A stretch of 5,473 nucleotides of DNA from an uncultured Coriobacteriia bacterium (lineage in GTDB: Bacteria; Actinomycetota; Coriobacteriia; Coriobacteriales; QAMH01): contig CASDTD010000130.1 of assembly GCA_949283445.1 (NCBI GenBank), positions 1-5,473 on the forward strand, written 5' to 3'. Positions 1-4,953 of the stretch are shown here, piece by piece. The translations under genes were made by a program, and so were the position numbers. Positions within the stretch are counted from its first letter, which is position 1. Every line of letters starts with the position of its first letter. The notes below the pieces were generated by a model. That model did not search any database. It was not told where the DNA came from and saw only the letters and a list, made by a program, of their open reading frames with translations.

Positions 1-1
1 G

Positions 2-823
2 TCGTACAACAACATTCTGGACACGGACGCGTGCTGGTCGCTCGTGCGCGAGTTCGACGAGCCGGCTGTTGTCATCTTGAAGCATCAGAACCCCTGCGGC
101 TCTGCCGTGGCGGCCACGGTGGAGGAGGCCTACGACAAGGCGTTCGCCTGCGACCCGAAAAGCGCTTTCGGCGGCATCATCGCGGCCAACGTGCCGGTGA
201 CCTGCGCCATGGTCGACCACATCCATGAAAACGGGCAGTTCGTCGAGGTCGTCATCGCGCCTGATTACGAAGACGGCGCCGTCGAGAAGCTTTCCGAGAA
301 GAAGAACGTCCGCGTGCTGCGCACGGGTGGCGTCGACGCGCCGGCTGCCGTCGAGTTCCGCAGCGTGGACGGTGGCATGCTCGCGCAATGCGTCGACCGC
401 GTGACCGAAGGCCCCGACGACTTCACGGTACCTACCAAGCGCAAGCCGACCGACGAGGAGATGCATGAGCTGTTGTTTGCTTGGCGCGTGTGCAAGGGCG
501 TGAAGTCCAACGCGATTCTCGTTTCCAAGAACCATGCCGGCATCGGCATGGGGCCCGGTCAGCCCAACCGCGTCGACTCTGCGGAAATCGCCTGCAAGCG
601 CGCACACGAGGCGTGCGAGCGCATGGGCGTTGAGGCGACGGGGCTCGTAGCGGCATCTGACGCGTTCTTCCCCTTCCGCGACAATGTGGACACGCTGGCA
701 AGCTACGGCGTGACCGCCATCATCCAGCCGGGCGGCTCCATCCGCGACGAGGAGAGCATCCAGGCGGCCGACGAGCACGGCATTGCCATGGTGTTCACGG
801 GGCACCGTCACTTCAGGCACTAG
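2..823 (+). CDS. purH: Bifunctional AICAR formyltransferase / IMP cyclohydrolase, C-terminal part (5' truncated by window edge)
   Basis: PurH carries out the last two steps of de novo purine synthesis in the cytoplasm: formylation of AICAR by 10-formyl-THF, then ring closure to IMP. The 273 residues present cover the AICAR transformylase domain; the N-terminal cyclohydrolase domain lies outside the window. The frame is open from base 2 and starts with [12 protein letters not shown], a highly conserved PurH segment. The Lys-His pair in LKHQNPCG matches the catalytic KH of the family. [36 protein letters not shown] and the terminal [11 protein letters not shown]...HGIAMVFT...RHFRH are all standard PurH blocks, and the protein ends at the usual place. 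The substrate-region loop reads [19 protein letters not shown], close to the form seen in actinobacteria. No frameshift or internal stop is visible. A strong terminator follows 35 bases after the stop, so purH is the last gene of its transcript. Confidence 0.97.
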   Translation, partial: SYNNILDTDACWSLVREFDEPAVVILKHQNPCGSAVAATVEEAYDKAFACDPKSAFGGIIAANVPVTCAMVDHIHENGQFVEVVIAPDYEDGAVEKLSEKKNVRVLRTGGVDAPAAVEFRSVDGGMLAQCVDRVTEGPDDFTVPTKRKPTDEEMHELLFAWRVCKGVKSNAILVSKNHAGIGMGPGQPNRVDSAEIACKRAHEACERMGVEATGLVAASDAFFPFRDNVDTLASYGVTAIIQPGGSIRDEESIQAADEHGIAMVFTGHRHFRH

Positions 824-858
824 GCGGCACGGCAAGCGCGTATGCGCGACGCGATTTC

Positions 859-896
859 AGCGGCTCGCGGGGTTTTCCGCGGGCCGCTTTCGTTTT
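859..896 (+). terminator. Intrinsic terminator of purH
   Basis: A 12-bp stem pairs 859-870 (AGCGGCTCGCGG) with 877-888 (CCGCGGGCCGCT). It is continuous except for one G-U pair, has a six-base loop (GGTTTT), and is followed by the T-rich tail TTCGTTTT at 889-896. It lies 35 bases after the purH stop codon. Both the GC-rich stem and the T tail fit Rho-independent termination. Confidence 0.9.
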
Positions 897-924
897 GGTG
901 CGGGCTTGCGTACCAAGCTCCGTA

Positions 925-1074
925 CAGACGAGTGCCTTGGCGACAACATTTCGTCCTTTTTACGACAGGCGGGTGGCTTCGCGACACTTGGAGGCTGAAA
1001 TCGAGCTCTTGCTGTCGCGAAGTCACCCGTGTGCGAAATGTCAGGCAGAATAATGTCGCGAATGCGCTCGTTTG
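925..1074. repeat. Two-tier long inverted repeat in the purH-EEP gap
   Basis: Two pairs of arms share one centre, between bases 999 and 1000. The inner arms, 970-986 and 1013-1029, are 17 bp with one G-U pair (core TTCGCGACA / TGTCGCGAA) around a 26-base loop. The outer arms, 925-945 and 1054-1074, match at 17 of 21 positions, and two of the four exceptions are wobble pairs. The 24-base segments between the tiers pair poorly, apart from an off-centre match of ACATTTCG (946-953) with CGAAATGT (1034-1041). The element starts after the purH terminator and ends before the candidate promoter of the next gene. I see no target-site duplication and no coding frame with a ribosome binding site. It could be a structured RNA, a MITE-like or REP-like element, or a multi-site operator. 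The dyad is directly visible; its function is unknown. The rest of the 824-1160 gap holds only the purH terminator and the promoter and ribosome binding site of the next gene. Confidence 0.75.
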
Positions 1075-1119
1075 CGCGAGGACGTCGTGTCATCCGGTAG
1101 CTTCCCGCATGCAACCGTG

Positions 1120-1125
1120 TATGAT
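1120..1125 (+). promoter_or_regulatory. Candidate -10 box of the EEP gene
   Basis: TATGAT matches TATAAT at five of six positions. It lies 28 bases before the ribosome binding site, which leaves room for a short leader. No convincing -35 hexamer is present at 16-18 bases upstream (GGTAGC/GTAGCT region), so the promoter would depend on another feature or an activator, or the call is wrong. Confidence 0.35.
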
Positions 1126-1147
1126 GCTGCACGATGTCGTTCACATC

Positions 1148-1153
1148 AGGAGG
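1148..1153 (+). promoter_or_regulatory. Ribosome binding site that fixes the EEP start
   Basis: A perfect AGGAGG sits seven bases before the ATG at 1161. The reading frame is also open from an earlier ATG at 1134, but that codon has no Shine-Dalgarno sequence and would translate the ribosome binding site itself. The ATG at 1161 also gives a clean N-terminus with three positive charges followed by a membrane helix. Confidence 0.9.
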
Positions 1154-1160
1154 TTCTCAT

Positions 1161-2279
1161 ATGCCCAAAGCGCTCAAGCGCACGCTGCAGGTCATCGGCG
1201 CTATCGTCGCGTTCGTGCTCGTCGTCGTGCTGGCGTACGCCATCTACATCACAGCCAGCTACAACCGTATCGACGACCATCAGGCGCTCGAGGTGGAAAA
1301 CGCCACTGCTGTCGAGGGCAATACGCCATTGAAGTGCGGAGATGAATACACGGCGCTCACCTACAACATCGGCTTCGGCGCCTATTCGCCCGACTACACC
1401 TTCTTCATGGACGAGGGCATCATGGCAGATGGCACCAAGACAGTGGGCAGCTCGGGCAAGGCGAAAAGCCAGCAGACGGCCGAGGCCAACACGCAAGGCA
1501 CCATACAGGTGGCGCGCGAACACGAGGCTGACTTCATGCTGTTCCAGGAGGTTGACACGAATTCCGACCGTAGCTTCCACATAAACCAGAAACAGCAGCT
1601 GGAAGACGCGTTCGCGGATAAGGCGGGCGTGTTCGCCGTCAACTTCCACAGTGTCTTTCTACCGCTGCCTATAACCGACATGCACGGCGTGGTCAACGCG
1701 GGCATGCTCACGCTTTCCGATATGCAGGTGGCTTCTGCCGAGCGGCGCAGCTATCCGGTTTCGGACGCGTGGCCCACGAAGTTCTTCGACCTCGACCGCT
1801 GCTTCATGGTCACGCGCTTCGCGGTCGAGGATGGCCACGAGCTCGTGCTCGTGAACAGCCATATGTCCGCCTACGACGAGGGCGGCACGATTCGCGCCCA
1901 ACAGCTCGCGATGCTTTCCGGTGTGCTTGAGGAGGAGGCTGCCAAGGGCAACTACGTCATCGTCGGCGGGGATTGGAACCATGCGCTGTGCGGCAGCGTC
2001 GATATGTACGAGTCGCAGCAGCAGATCCCGGAGTGGGTCTCGACGCTTGACGATGCCGACCTTCCGCAAGGCTTTTCCATTGTGCGTGCGGATAACATCG
2101 AAGAAGTTGCTACGTGCCGGGGTGCCGACATTCCCTATGAGAAGGGCGTGACGTACCGCACGACGGTGGACGGGTTCATCGTTTCCAGCAACGTGAAGGC
2201 TCGGGCGCAAAATATCGAGACGGAGTACGCGTACAGCGATCACAACCCAGTGCGGCTCACGTTTACGCTGGGGCAGTAG
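1161..2279 (+). CDS. Membrane-anchored endonuclease/exonuclease/phosphatase (EEP) family protein
   Basis: A 372-residue protein of the DNase I-like EEP superfamily, whose members cleave phosphodiester or phosphoester bonds with a divalent metal. Residues 1-9 are basic (MPKALKRTL) and residues 10-31 form one hydrophobic helix, so the enzyme domain should lie outside the membrane. There is no lipobox; AYA at 25-27 could be a signal peptidase site, so it may be anchored or secreted. The family's active-site blocks appear in order: LTYNIGFGAY (Asn69), MLFQEVD (Glu130, metal ligand), NSHMSAY (His234), VGGDWNHA (Asp271 and Asn273), TVDGFIVS (Asp337) and YSDHNPV (Asp360-His361, catalytic His). None is missing, so I expect an active enzyme. 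The segment SPDYTFFMDEGIMADGT is typical of a Gram-positive subgroup of unknown substrate. Nuclease, phosphatase or phospholipase activity cannot be told apart here. It appears monocistronic. Confidence 0.9.
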   Translation: MPKALKRTLQVIGAIVAFVLVVVLAYAIYITASYNRIDDHQALEVENATAVEGNTPLKCGDEYTALTYNIGFGAYSPDYTFFMDEGIMADGTKTVGSSGKAKSQQTAEANTQGTIQVAREHEADFMLFQEVDTNSDRSFHINQKQQLEDAFADKAGVFAVNFHSVFLPLPITDMHGVVNAGMLTLSDMQVASAERRSYPVSDAWPTKFFDLDRCFMVTRFAVEDGHELVLVNSHMSAYDEGGTIRAQQLAMLSGVLEEEAAKGNYVIVGGDWNHALCGSVDMYESQQQIPEWVSTLDDADLPQGFSIVRADNIEEVATCRGADIPYEKGVTYRTTVDGFIVSSNVKARAQNIETEYAYSDHNPVRLTFTLGQ

Positions 2280-2299
2280 CATAGGGCCATGTGACGGAC

Positions 2300-2313
2300 G
2301 GGGCATCCGCCCC
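2300..2313 (+). terminator. Weak hairpin after the EEP gene, possible terminator
   Basis: GGGGC at 2300-2304 pairs with GCCCC at 2309-2313 around the loop ATCC, 20 bases after the EEP stop codon. The stem is short and the following bases (TGGTGCGGTTCT) are not a T tract, so it is at best a weak intrinsic terminator. Confidence 0.22.
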
Positions 2314-2329
2314 TGGTGCGGTTCTGCGC

Positions 2330-2335
2330 TACAAT
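2330..2335 (+). promoter_or_regulatory. Candidate -10 box for the 2374-4453 gene pair
   Basis: TACAAT matches TATAAT at five of six positions and lies 22 bases before the AGGAG at 2357-2361. That placement is close to the -10 candidate of the EEP gene, which raises its credibility. No recognisable -35 hexamer is present at normal spacing, where the sequence is C-rich. Confidence 0.38.
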
Positions 2336-2373
2336 CGTGCGGACAATCTGGCAAACAGGAGATTCGAAAACAC

Positions 2374-3048
2374 ATGGCAGATGACATGACCGAAGACAAG
2401 ATGCCCTTCAACATCGTGGGCGAGGACATCGAGAAGAAGGCGGAAGAGCAGGCAGAGCTCGAGGCGGAATGGCGCGAGAAGAACCTTCCGGCTGAAAAGC
2501 TGCTGTTCCACTGGCGCTATGCGTCGCGCAAGATTCAGCTCTACGAGCGCCGGCTGCGCTCGCTTGCCGCGTTTAACGTGGGGCCGGCTGTGCAGGCGTG
2601 GGTGCGCTCCCGCCTGGAGTGGATGCAGGACAACCGCCTGTACGAGCAGCCTGATGGCGTGCTCGAGCTGTCCATCGACCCGGAAGGCGATGTCGCCATG
2701 CGCATGTTGCCCGTGACGCCGGCGCCCGCGTTCGACGAGGGCTCGCTTTCCTGGGAGGGCGATGAACTCGCAGGGTGTGCGCTCGAGGGCACGCTGTGGG
2801 TGCTGCGCGAGCAGCGCGCGCACGTGGTCCCCGCAGACATCAGGCACGCGGCCGACACCTTCACGCGCGATTTGGTGACGACGCTGGGCGCGACCATGGA
2901 CGAGACGCCCGTTACGCGCGGTATGCTCGATGGCGCGGAGATTTTCGTTATCAGCGACGAGCATGGTATCGTGCCGTGCGAAGGTCATGACGGCACCATG
3001 ACGGGCAAGCTTTCCTCTTGCTTCGACAAACTGTGGTCTGCGCGTTAG
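2374..3048 (+). CDS. Hypothetical protein, possible degenerate class IV aminotransferase-like protein
   Basis: A 224-residue soluble protein with no signal peptide or membrane helix. The ATG at 2374 follows AGGAG (2357-2361) at a longish 12 bases; the alternative in-frame ATG at 2386 is further away. Residues 15-43 are highly charged and probably helical ([20 protein letters not shown]). From residue 56 the order of blocks recalls class IV aminotransferases and aminodeoxychorismate lyases. YERRLRSL (57-64) resembles the 'HLARL' helix, and [23 protein letters not shown] (94-116) the 'lRltvtrG...v...p' strands. [18 protein letters not shown] (137-154) resembles 'tEGs.snvflv.dG.l.tP', [10 protein letters not shown] (163-172) resembles 'iTR..vl.la', and [31 protein letters not shown] resembles 'ErpVtl.eL..AdEvFltgt..gV.Pv..iDg'. 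The stretch that should carry the PLP-binding lysine is shortened, and there is no lysine between residues 54 and 211. If the resemblance is real, this is a non-catalytic relative. The family call is my own pattern reading; an unrelated fold remains possible. Confidence 0.85.
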   Translation: MADDMTEDKMPFNIVGEDIEKKAEEQAELEAEWREKNLPAEKLLFHWRYASRKIQLYERRLRSLAAFNVGPAVQAWVRSRLEWMQDNRLYEQPDGVLELSIDPEGDVAMRMLPVTPAPAFDEGSLSWEGDELAGCALEGTLWVLREQRAHVVPADIRHAADTFTRDLVTTLGATMDETPVTRGMLDGAEIFVISDEHGIVPCEGHDGTMTGKLSSCFDKLWSAR

Positions 3049-3088
3049 GCGCATCCGCTTCAAACACCCTTCGACCGAGGAGCATTTC

Positions 3089-4453
3089 ATGGCACTTGAA
3101 CCGGAACAGATAGTCGAGACTATCCAGATGGTAACGCAGGAGCATCTGGACATCCGCACCATCACGCTCGGGCTTAACCTACGCAGTTGCGTCCATGAGG
3201 ATATCGATGTCATGGCGCGTCGCGTTTACGACCGCCTGACGACCGCTGCAGAGCATCTCGTCCCGACGGCAGAGCAGCTCGAGCGCGAGTACGGCATTCC
3301 CATCGTGCACAAGCGTATCTCTGTCACCCCCATCGCGGAAATCTGCGGCGCGACCAAGGTAGAGGACCTGACCCCCATCGCGGTAGCGCTCGACAACGCG
3401 TCCAAGGAAGTCGGCGTCAACTTTGTCGGCGGCTTCACGGCGCTGGTGCAGAAGGGCGCGAGCGACAGCGACCGTCGCCTCATCAACAGCATTCCGCATG
3501 CGCTGTCTGTCACCGACAACGTGTGTTCTTCGGTGAACGTCGGCTCGACGCGTGCCGGCATCAACATGGACGCCGTGCTGCGCATGGCGCAAGTCGTGCG
3601 CGAGACGGCCGAGGTCACGGCCGACCGCGATTCCATCGGCTGCGCCAAGCTCGTCGTGTTCTGCAACATGGTGGAGGACAACCCCTTCATGGCAGGTGCT
3701 ATGCACGGCAGCGGGGAGGCCGACGAGGTCATCAACGTCGGCGTCAGCGGTCCCGGCGTGGTTCACGCCGTGCTGGCGGACATGCCGAAAGACGCGTCCA
3801 TCATGGAGATTGCCGAGGCCATCAAGGCAACGACCTTCAAGATCACGCGCGCCGGCGAGCTTGTCGCGCGCGAGGCAGCCAAGCGTCTGGGCTACCAGAA
3901 GGGCATTCTCGACCTCTCGTTGGCGCCTACGCCCGCCCGCGGCGATTCCGTCGCCGATATCCTTGAGACCATCGGTGTCGGGCAGGTGGGAGGCCCCGGC
4001 ACGACGGCGGCGCTCGCGCTGCTCAACGACGCGGTCAAGAAGGGCGGCGTCATGGCGAGCTCCAGCGTCGGCGGTCTTTCCGGCGCATTCATCCCGGTGA
4101 GCGAGGACGCGGGCATGATTCGTGCGGCCGAAGACGGCGCGCTTTCCATCGAAAAGCTCGAGGCCATGACCAGCGTGTGCTCGGTCGGCCTGGACATGAT
4201 CGCCATCCCCGGCGATACGACGGTCGAGACCATCGCCGGCATCATCGCCGACGAAGCTGCCATCGGCCTCATCAACAACAAGACCACTGCCGTGCGCGTC
4301 ATCCCCGCCGTGGGGCGCAAGGCGGGCGAGACCTTGGAGTTCGGCGGGTTGTTGGGGAGTGCGCCCATCATGCCAGTCAACACGCATGCCGGCACGGTGT
4401 TCGCGCATCGTGGGGGTAGGTTCCCCGCGCCGCTCAACTCGCTCAAGAACTAG
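3089..4453 (+). CDS. UPF0210 / DUF711 'PFL family' protein
   Basis: A complete 454-residue cytoplasmic protein, the normal length for this family, with GAGGAG (3077-3082) six bases before its ATG. Family members adopt a fold related to pyruvate formate-lyase and anaerobic ribonucleotide reductase, but their reaction is not established. Characteristic blocks are visible: [11 protein letters not shown] (Cys34), [15 protein letters not shown] (Cys86), [13 protein letters not shown] (111-123), [24 protein letters not shown] (Cys146), [21 protein letters not shown] (205-225), [25 protein letters not shown], and [11 protein letters not shown] (367-377). The glycyl-radical motif of true PFL (RVSGY near the C-terminus) is absent, so I would not call it a formate lyase. 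In many bacteria this gene follows a small ACT-domain gene (UPF0237). Here the upstream partner, 40 bases away with no promoter visible between, is the aminotransferase-like protein at 2374-3048. A shared transcript is likely. Confidence 0.93.
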   Translation: MALEPEQIVETIQMVTQEHLDIRTITLGLNLRSCVHEDIDVMARRVYDRLTTAAEHLVPTAEQLEREYGIPIVHKRISVTPIAEICGATKVEDLTPIAVALDNASKEVGVNFVGGFTALVQKGASDSDRRLINSIPHALSVTDNVCSSVNVGSTRAGINMDAVLRMAQVVRETAEVTADRDSIGCAKLVVFCNMVEDNPFMAGAMHGSGEADEVINVGVSGPGVVHAVLADMPKDASIMEIAEAIKATTFKITRAGELVAREAAKRLGYQKGILDLSLAPTPARGDSVADILETIGVGQVGGPGTTAALALLNDAVKKGGVMASSSVGGLSGAFIPVSEDAGMIRAAEDGALSIEKLEAMTSVCSVGLDMIAIPGDTTVETIAGIIADEAAIGLINNKTTAVRVIPAVGRKAGETLEFGGLLGSAPIMPVNTHAGTVFAHRGGRFPAPLNSLKN

Positions 4454-4477
4454 GATTGCGAGCGCCGAAGTCTGAAA

Positions 4478-4509
4478 GCCAACCCATGGGGCGTATCTCG
4501 TGGGTTGGT
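4478..4509 (+). terminator. Hairpin after the PFL-family gene, probable terminator
   Basis: CCAACCCA (4479-4486) pairs perfectly with TGGGTTGG (4501-4508), and an outer G-U pair (4478/4509) extends it, around a 14-base loop. It starts 25 bases after the stop codon. The bases that follow (ATCATCCTCG) contain few T residues, so it may be an inefficient terminator or a 3'-end stabilising structure. Confidence 0.4.
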
Positions 4510-4596
4510 ATCATCCTCGTGTGTTTCCAAACAGAGCATTCTGTACTGTAATCGAGCCCATTCAAGGCTGAAAAACGCACAGGATGCTCCGTTTGC

Positions 4597-4664
4597 ATCT
4601 GCGCTCCGACGCTGTCCTGCCCTCGTCCCGAAGCCTAGTCCGCTTCCGTCGCGTGAGCGCAGAT
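4597..4664 (+). other. Long bulged stem-loop in intergenic DNA
   Basis: ATCTGCGCTC (4597-4606) pairs with GAGCGCAGAT (4655-4664) without a mismatch. After a two-base bulge (4607-4608), ACGC (4609-4612) pairs with GCGT (4651-4654). This gives 14 pairs closing a 38-base C-rich loop. No T tract follows, so it is not an intrinsic terminator. The bulged architecture is more like a folded RNA domain. The strand is assigned only because the flanking genes are on +. Confidence 0.5.
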
Positions 4665-4677
4665 TCTCTGGGCCTTA

Positions 4678-4711
4678 TGTCAAAAAATGCGCTCCTGGTG
4701 ACTTTTGCGCC
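4678..4711 (+). repeat. 34-base degenerate element, copy A (direct)
   Basis: Copy A reads TGTCAAAAAATGCG, then CTCCTGGTGACTTTTGCGCC. It shares about 20 of 34 positions with copy B (4761-4794) and about 19 with the reverse complement of copy C (4797-4830). The shared core is an A5-6 run preceded by C, then CNCNTGGTNAC at a fixed distance. It lies 83 bases upstream of copy B, start to start. It is the most diverged of the three, and its relation to them is suggestive rather than certain. Confidence 0.45.
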
Positions 4712-4734
4712 TTCGGATTTCACTTGATTTACTG

Positions 4735-4752
4735 CCAAATCGGCATATTTGG
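4735..4752. other. Short perfect hairpin between element copies A and B
   Basis: CCAAAT (4735-4740) pairs with ATTTGG (4747-4752) around CGGCAT. The six pairs are perfect. TGCC (4733-4736) can alternatively pair with GGCA (4742-4745), so two mutually exclusive small folds exist. It could also be a dimeric protein-binding site. Confidence 0.4.
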
Positions 4753-4760
4753 ACGATTCA

Positions 4761-4830
4761 CGCCAAAAAGGATACGCCTGGTAACCCTTTTGCCTTGCAC
4801 GAGGGGTCACCACGCGGATCTTTTTTGGCG
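4761..4830. repeat. 28-position near-palindrome formed by inverted element copies B and C
   Basis: Copy B (4761-4794, direct) and copy C (4797-4830, inverted) nearly abut. They give a stem between 4761-4788 and 4803-4830 with 23 Watson-Crick pairs, two G-U pairs and three mismatches around a 14-base loop. The outer nine pairs (CGCCAAAAA with the end of TTTTTTGGCG) are perfect. The T6 run (4821-4826) lies inside the right arm, so this is not a standard forward terminator. The arms are far longer than those of usual terminators and recall REP-pair (BIME-like) or MITE-like elements. I saw no target duplication directly outside the arms. Confidence 0.75.
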
Positions 4831-4897
4831 CAGGTTCTCCAGAAGCATGTCGCGCGAAGGGCTCTCATCAGGGGCGCTCTTGGTTTCCGCTGCATGC

Positions 4898-4929
4898 TTG
4901 CGTCATCCCGCATATGCCCATACTATGGG
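4898..4929 (+). promoter_or_regulatory. Promoter with palindromic operator candidate for the membrane protein gene
   Basis: TTGCGT (4898-4903) and TACTAT (4921-4926) are separated by 17 bases, the ideal spacing, and precede the ribosome binding site at 4943. The -10 box lies within a perfect palindrome, CCCATA-C-TATGGG (4917-4929). A dimeric repressor bound there would block RNA polymerase, so autoregulation or local control is plausible. The hexamers are imperfect (three and four matches of six). Confidence 0.45.
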
Positions 4930-4942
4930 TAAATCCCAGTTC

Positions 4943-4950
4943 AGGAGGGG
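4943..4950 (+). promoter_or_regulatory. Ribosome binding site of the last gene
   Basis: AGGAGGGG ends three bases before the ATG at 4954; counted from the AGGAGG core (4943-4948) the spacing is five bases. It selects this ATG and supports a true gene start at the end of the structured intergenic region. Confidence 0.88.
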
Positions 4951-4953
4951 TTT

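Larger units (their letters stand above)
4454..4953. other. Structured 500-base intergenic region, no credible gene
   Basis: This stretch is visibly richer in A/T than the flanking genes, with many A and T runs, and lacks the third-position G/C pattern of the coding regions. The one longish forward open frame (4505-4957) has no ribosome binding site and no recognisable protein features. What the stretch does hold is listed separately: a terminator-like hairpin (4478-4509), a long bulged stem (4597-4664), three copies of a 34-base element (from 4678), a short perfect hairpin (4735-4752), and the promoter and ribosome binding site of the last gene. A further 7-bp inverted pair, AAGCATG (4843-4849) and CATGCTT (4893-4899), is weak. 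The density of inverted repeats suits a structured leader or non-coding RNA, or the remains of a small mobile element. Confidence 0.7.

Noticed and set aside
925..1074. Dyad as an insertion sequence with terminal repeats
   Set aside because: There is no transposase, the space between the arms is too short for one, and no target-site duplication is visible outside the arms. A non-autonomous element remains possible.
1134..1160. Upstream ATG as start of the EEP gene
   Set aside because: It has no Shine-Dalgarno sequence and would translate through the perfect AGGAGG that serves the ATG at 1161.
842..1345. Forward open frame beginning just after purH
   Set aside because: It reads through the purH terminator, the long dyad and into the EEP gene in another frame, without a ribosome binding site.
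1659..2429. Antisense open frame spanning the end of the EEP gene and its promoter gap
   Set aside because: It overlaps a well-supported EEP gene, lacks domain features, and has the Arg/His-rich composition of a shadow frame.
2329..3213. Antisense open frame covering the aminotransferase-like gene
   Set aside because: It runs through two + strand gene starts with good ribosome binding sites and shows no recognisable motif. The + strand frame has a sensible charged N-terminus and family-like blocks.
3179..4408. Very long antisense open frame opposite the PFL-family gene
   Set aside because: High-GC coding DNA commonly leaves such mirror frames open. The predicted product is rich in Arg, His, Asp and Gly with no family motif, while the + strand protein is a clear conserved family member.
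4571..4600. Possible fourth copy of the 34-base element (AAAAACGCAC...)
   Set aside because: Only the A run and scattered bases agree; the TGGTNAC core is missing.
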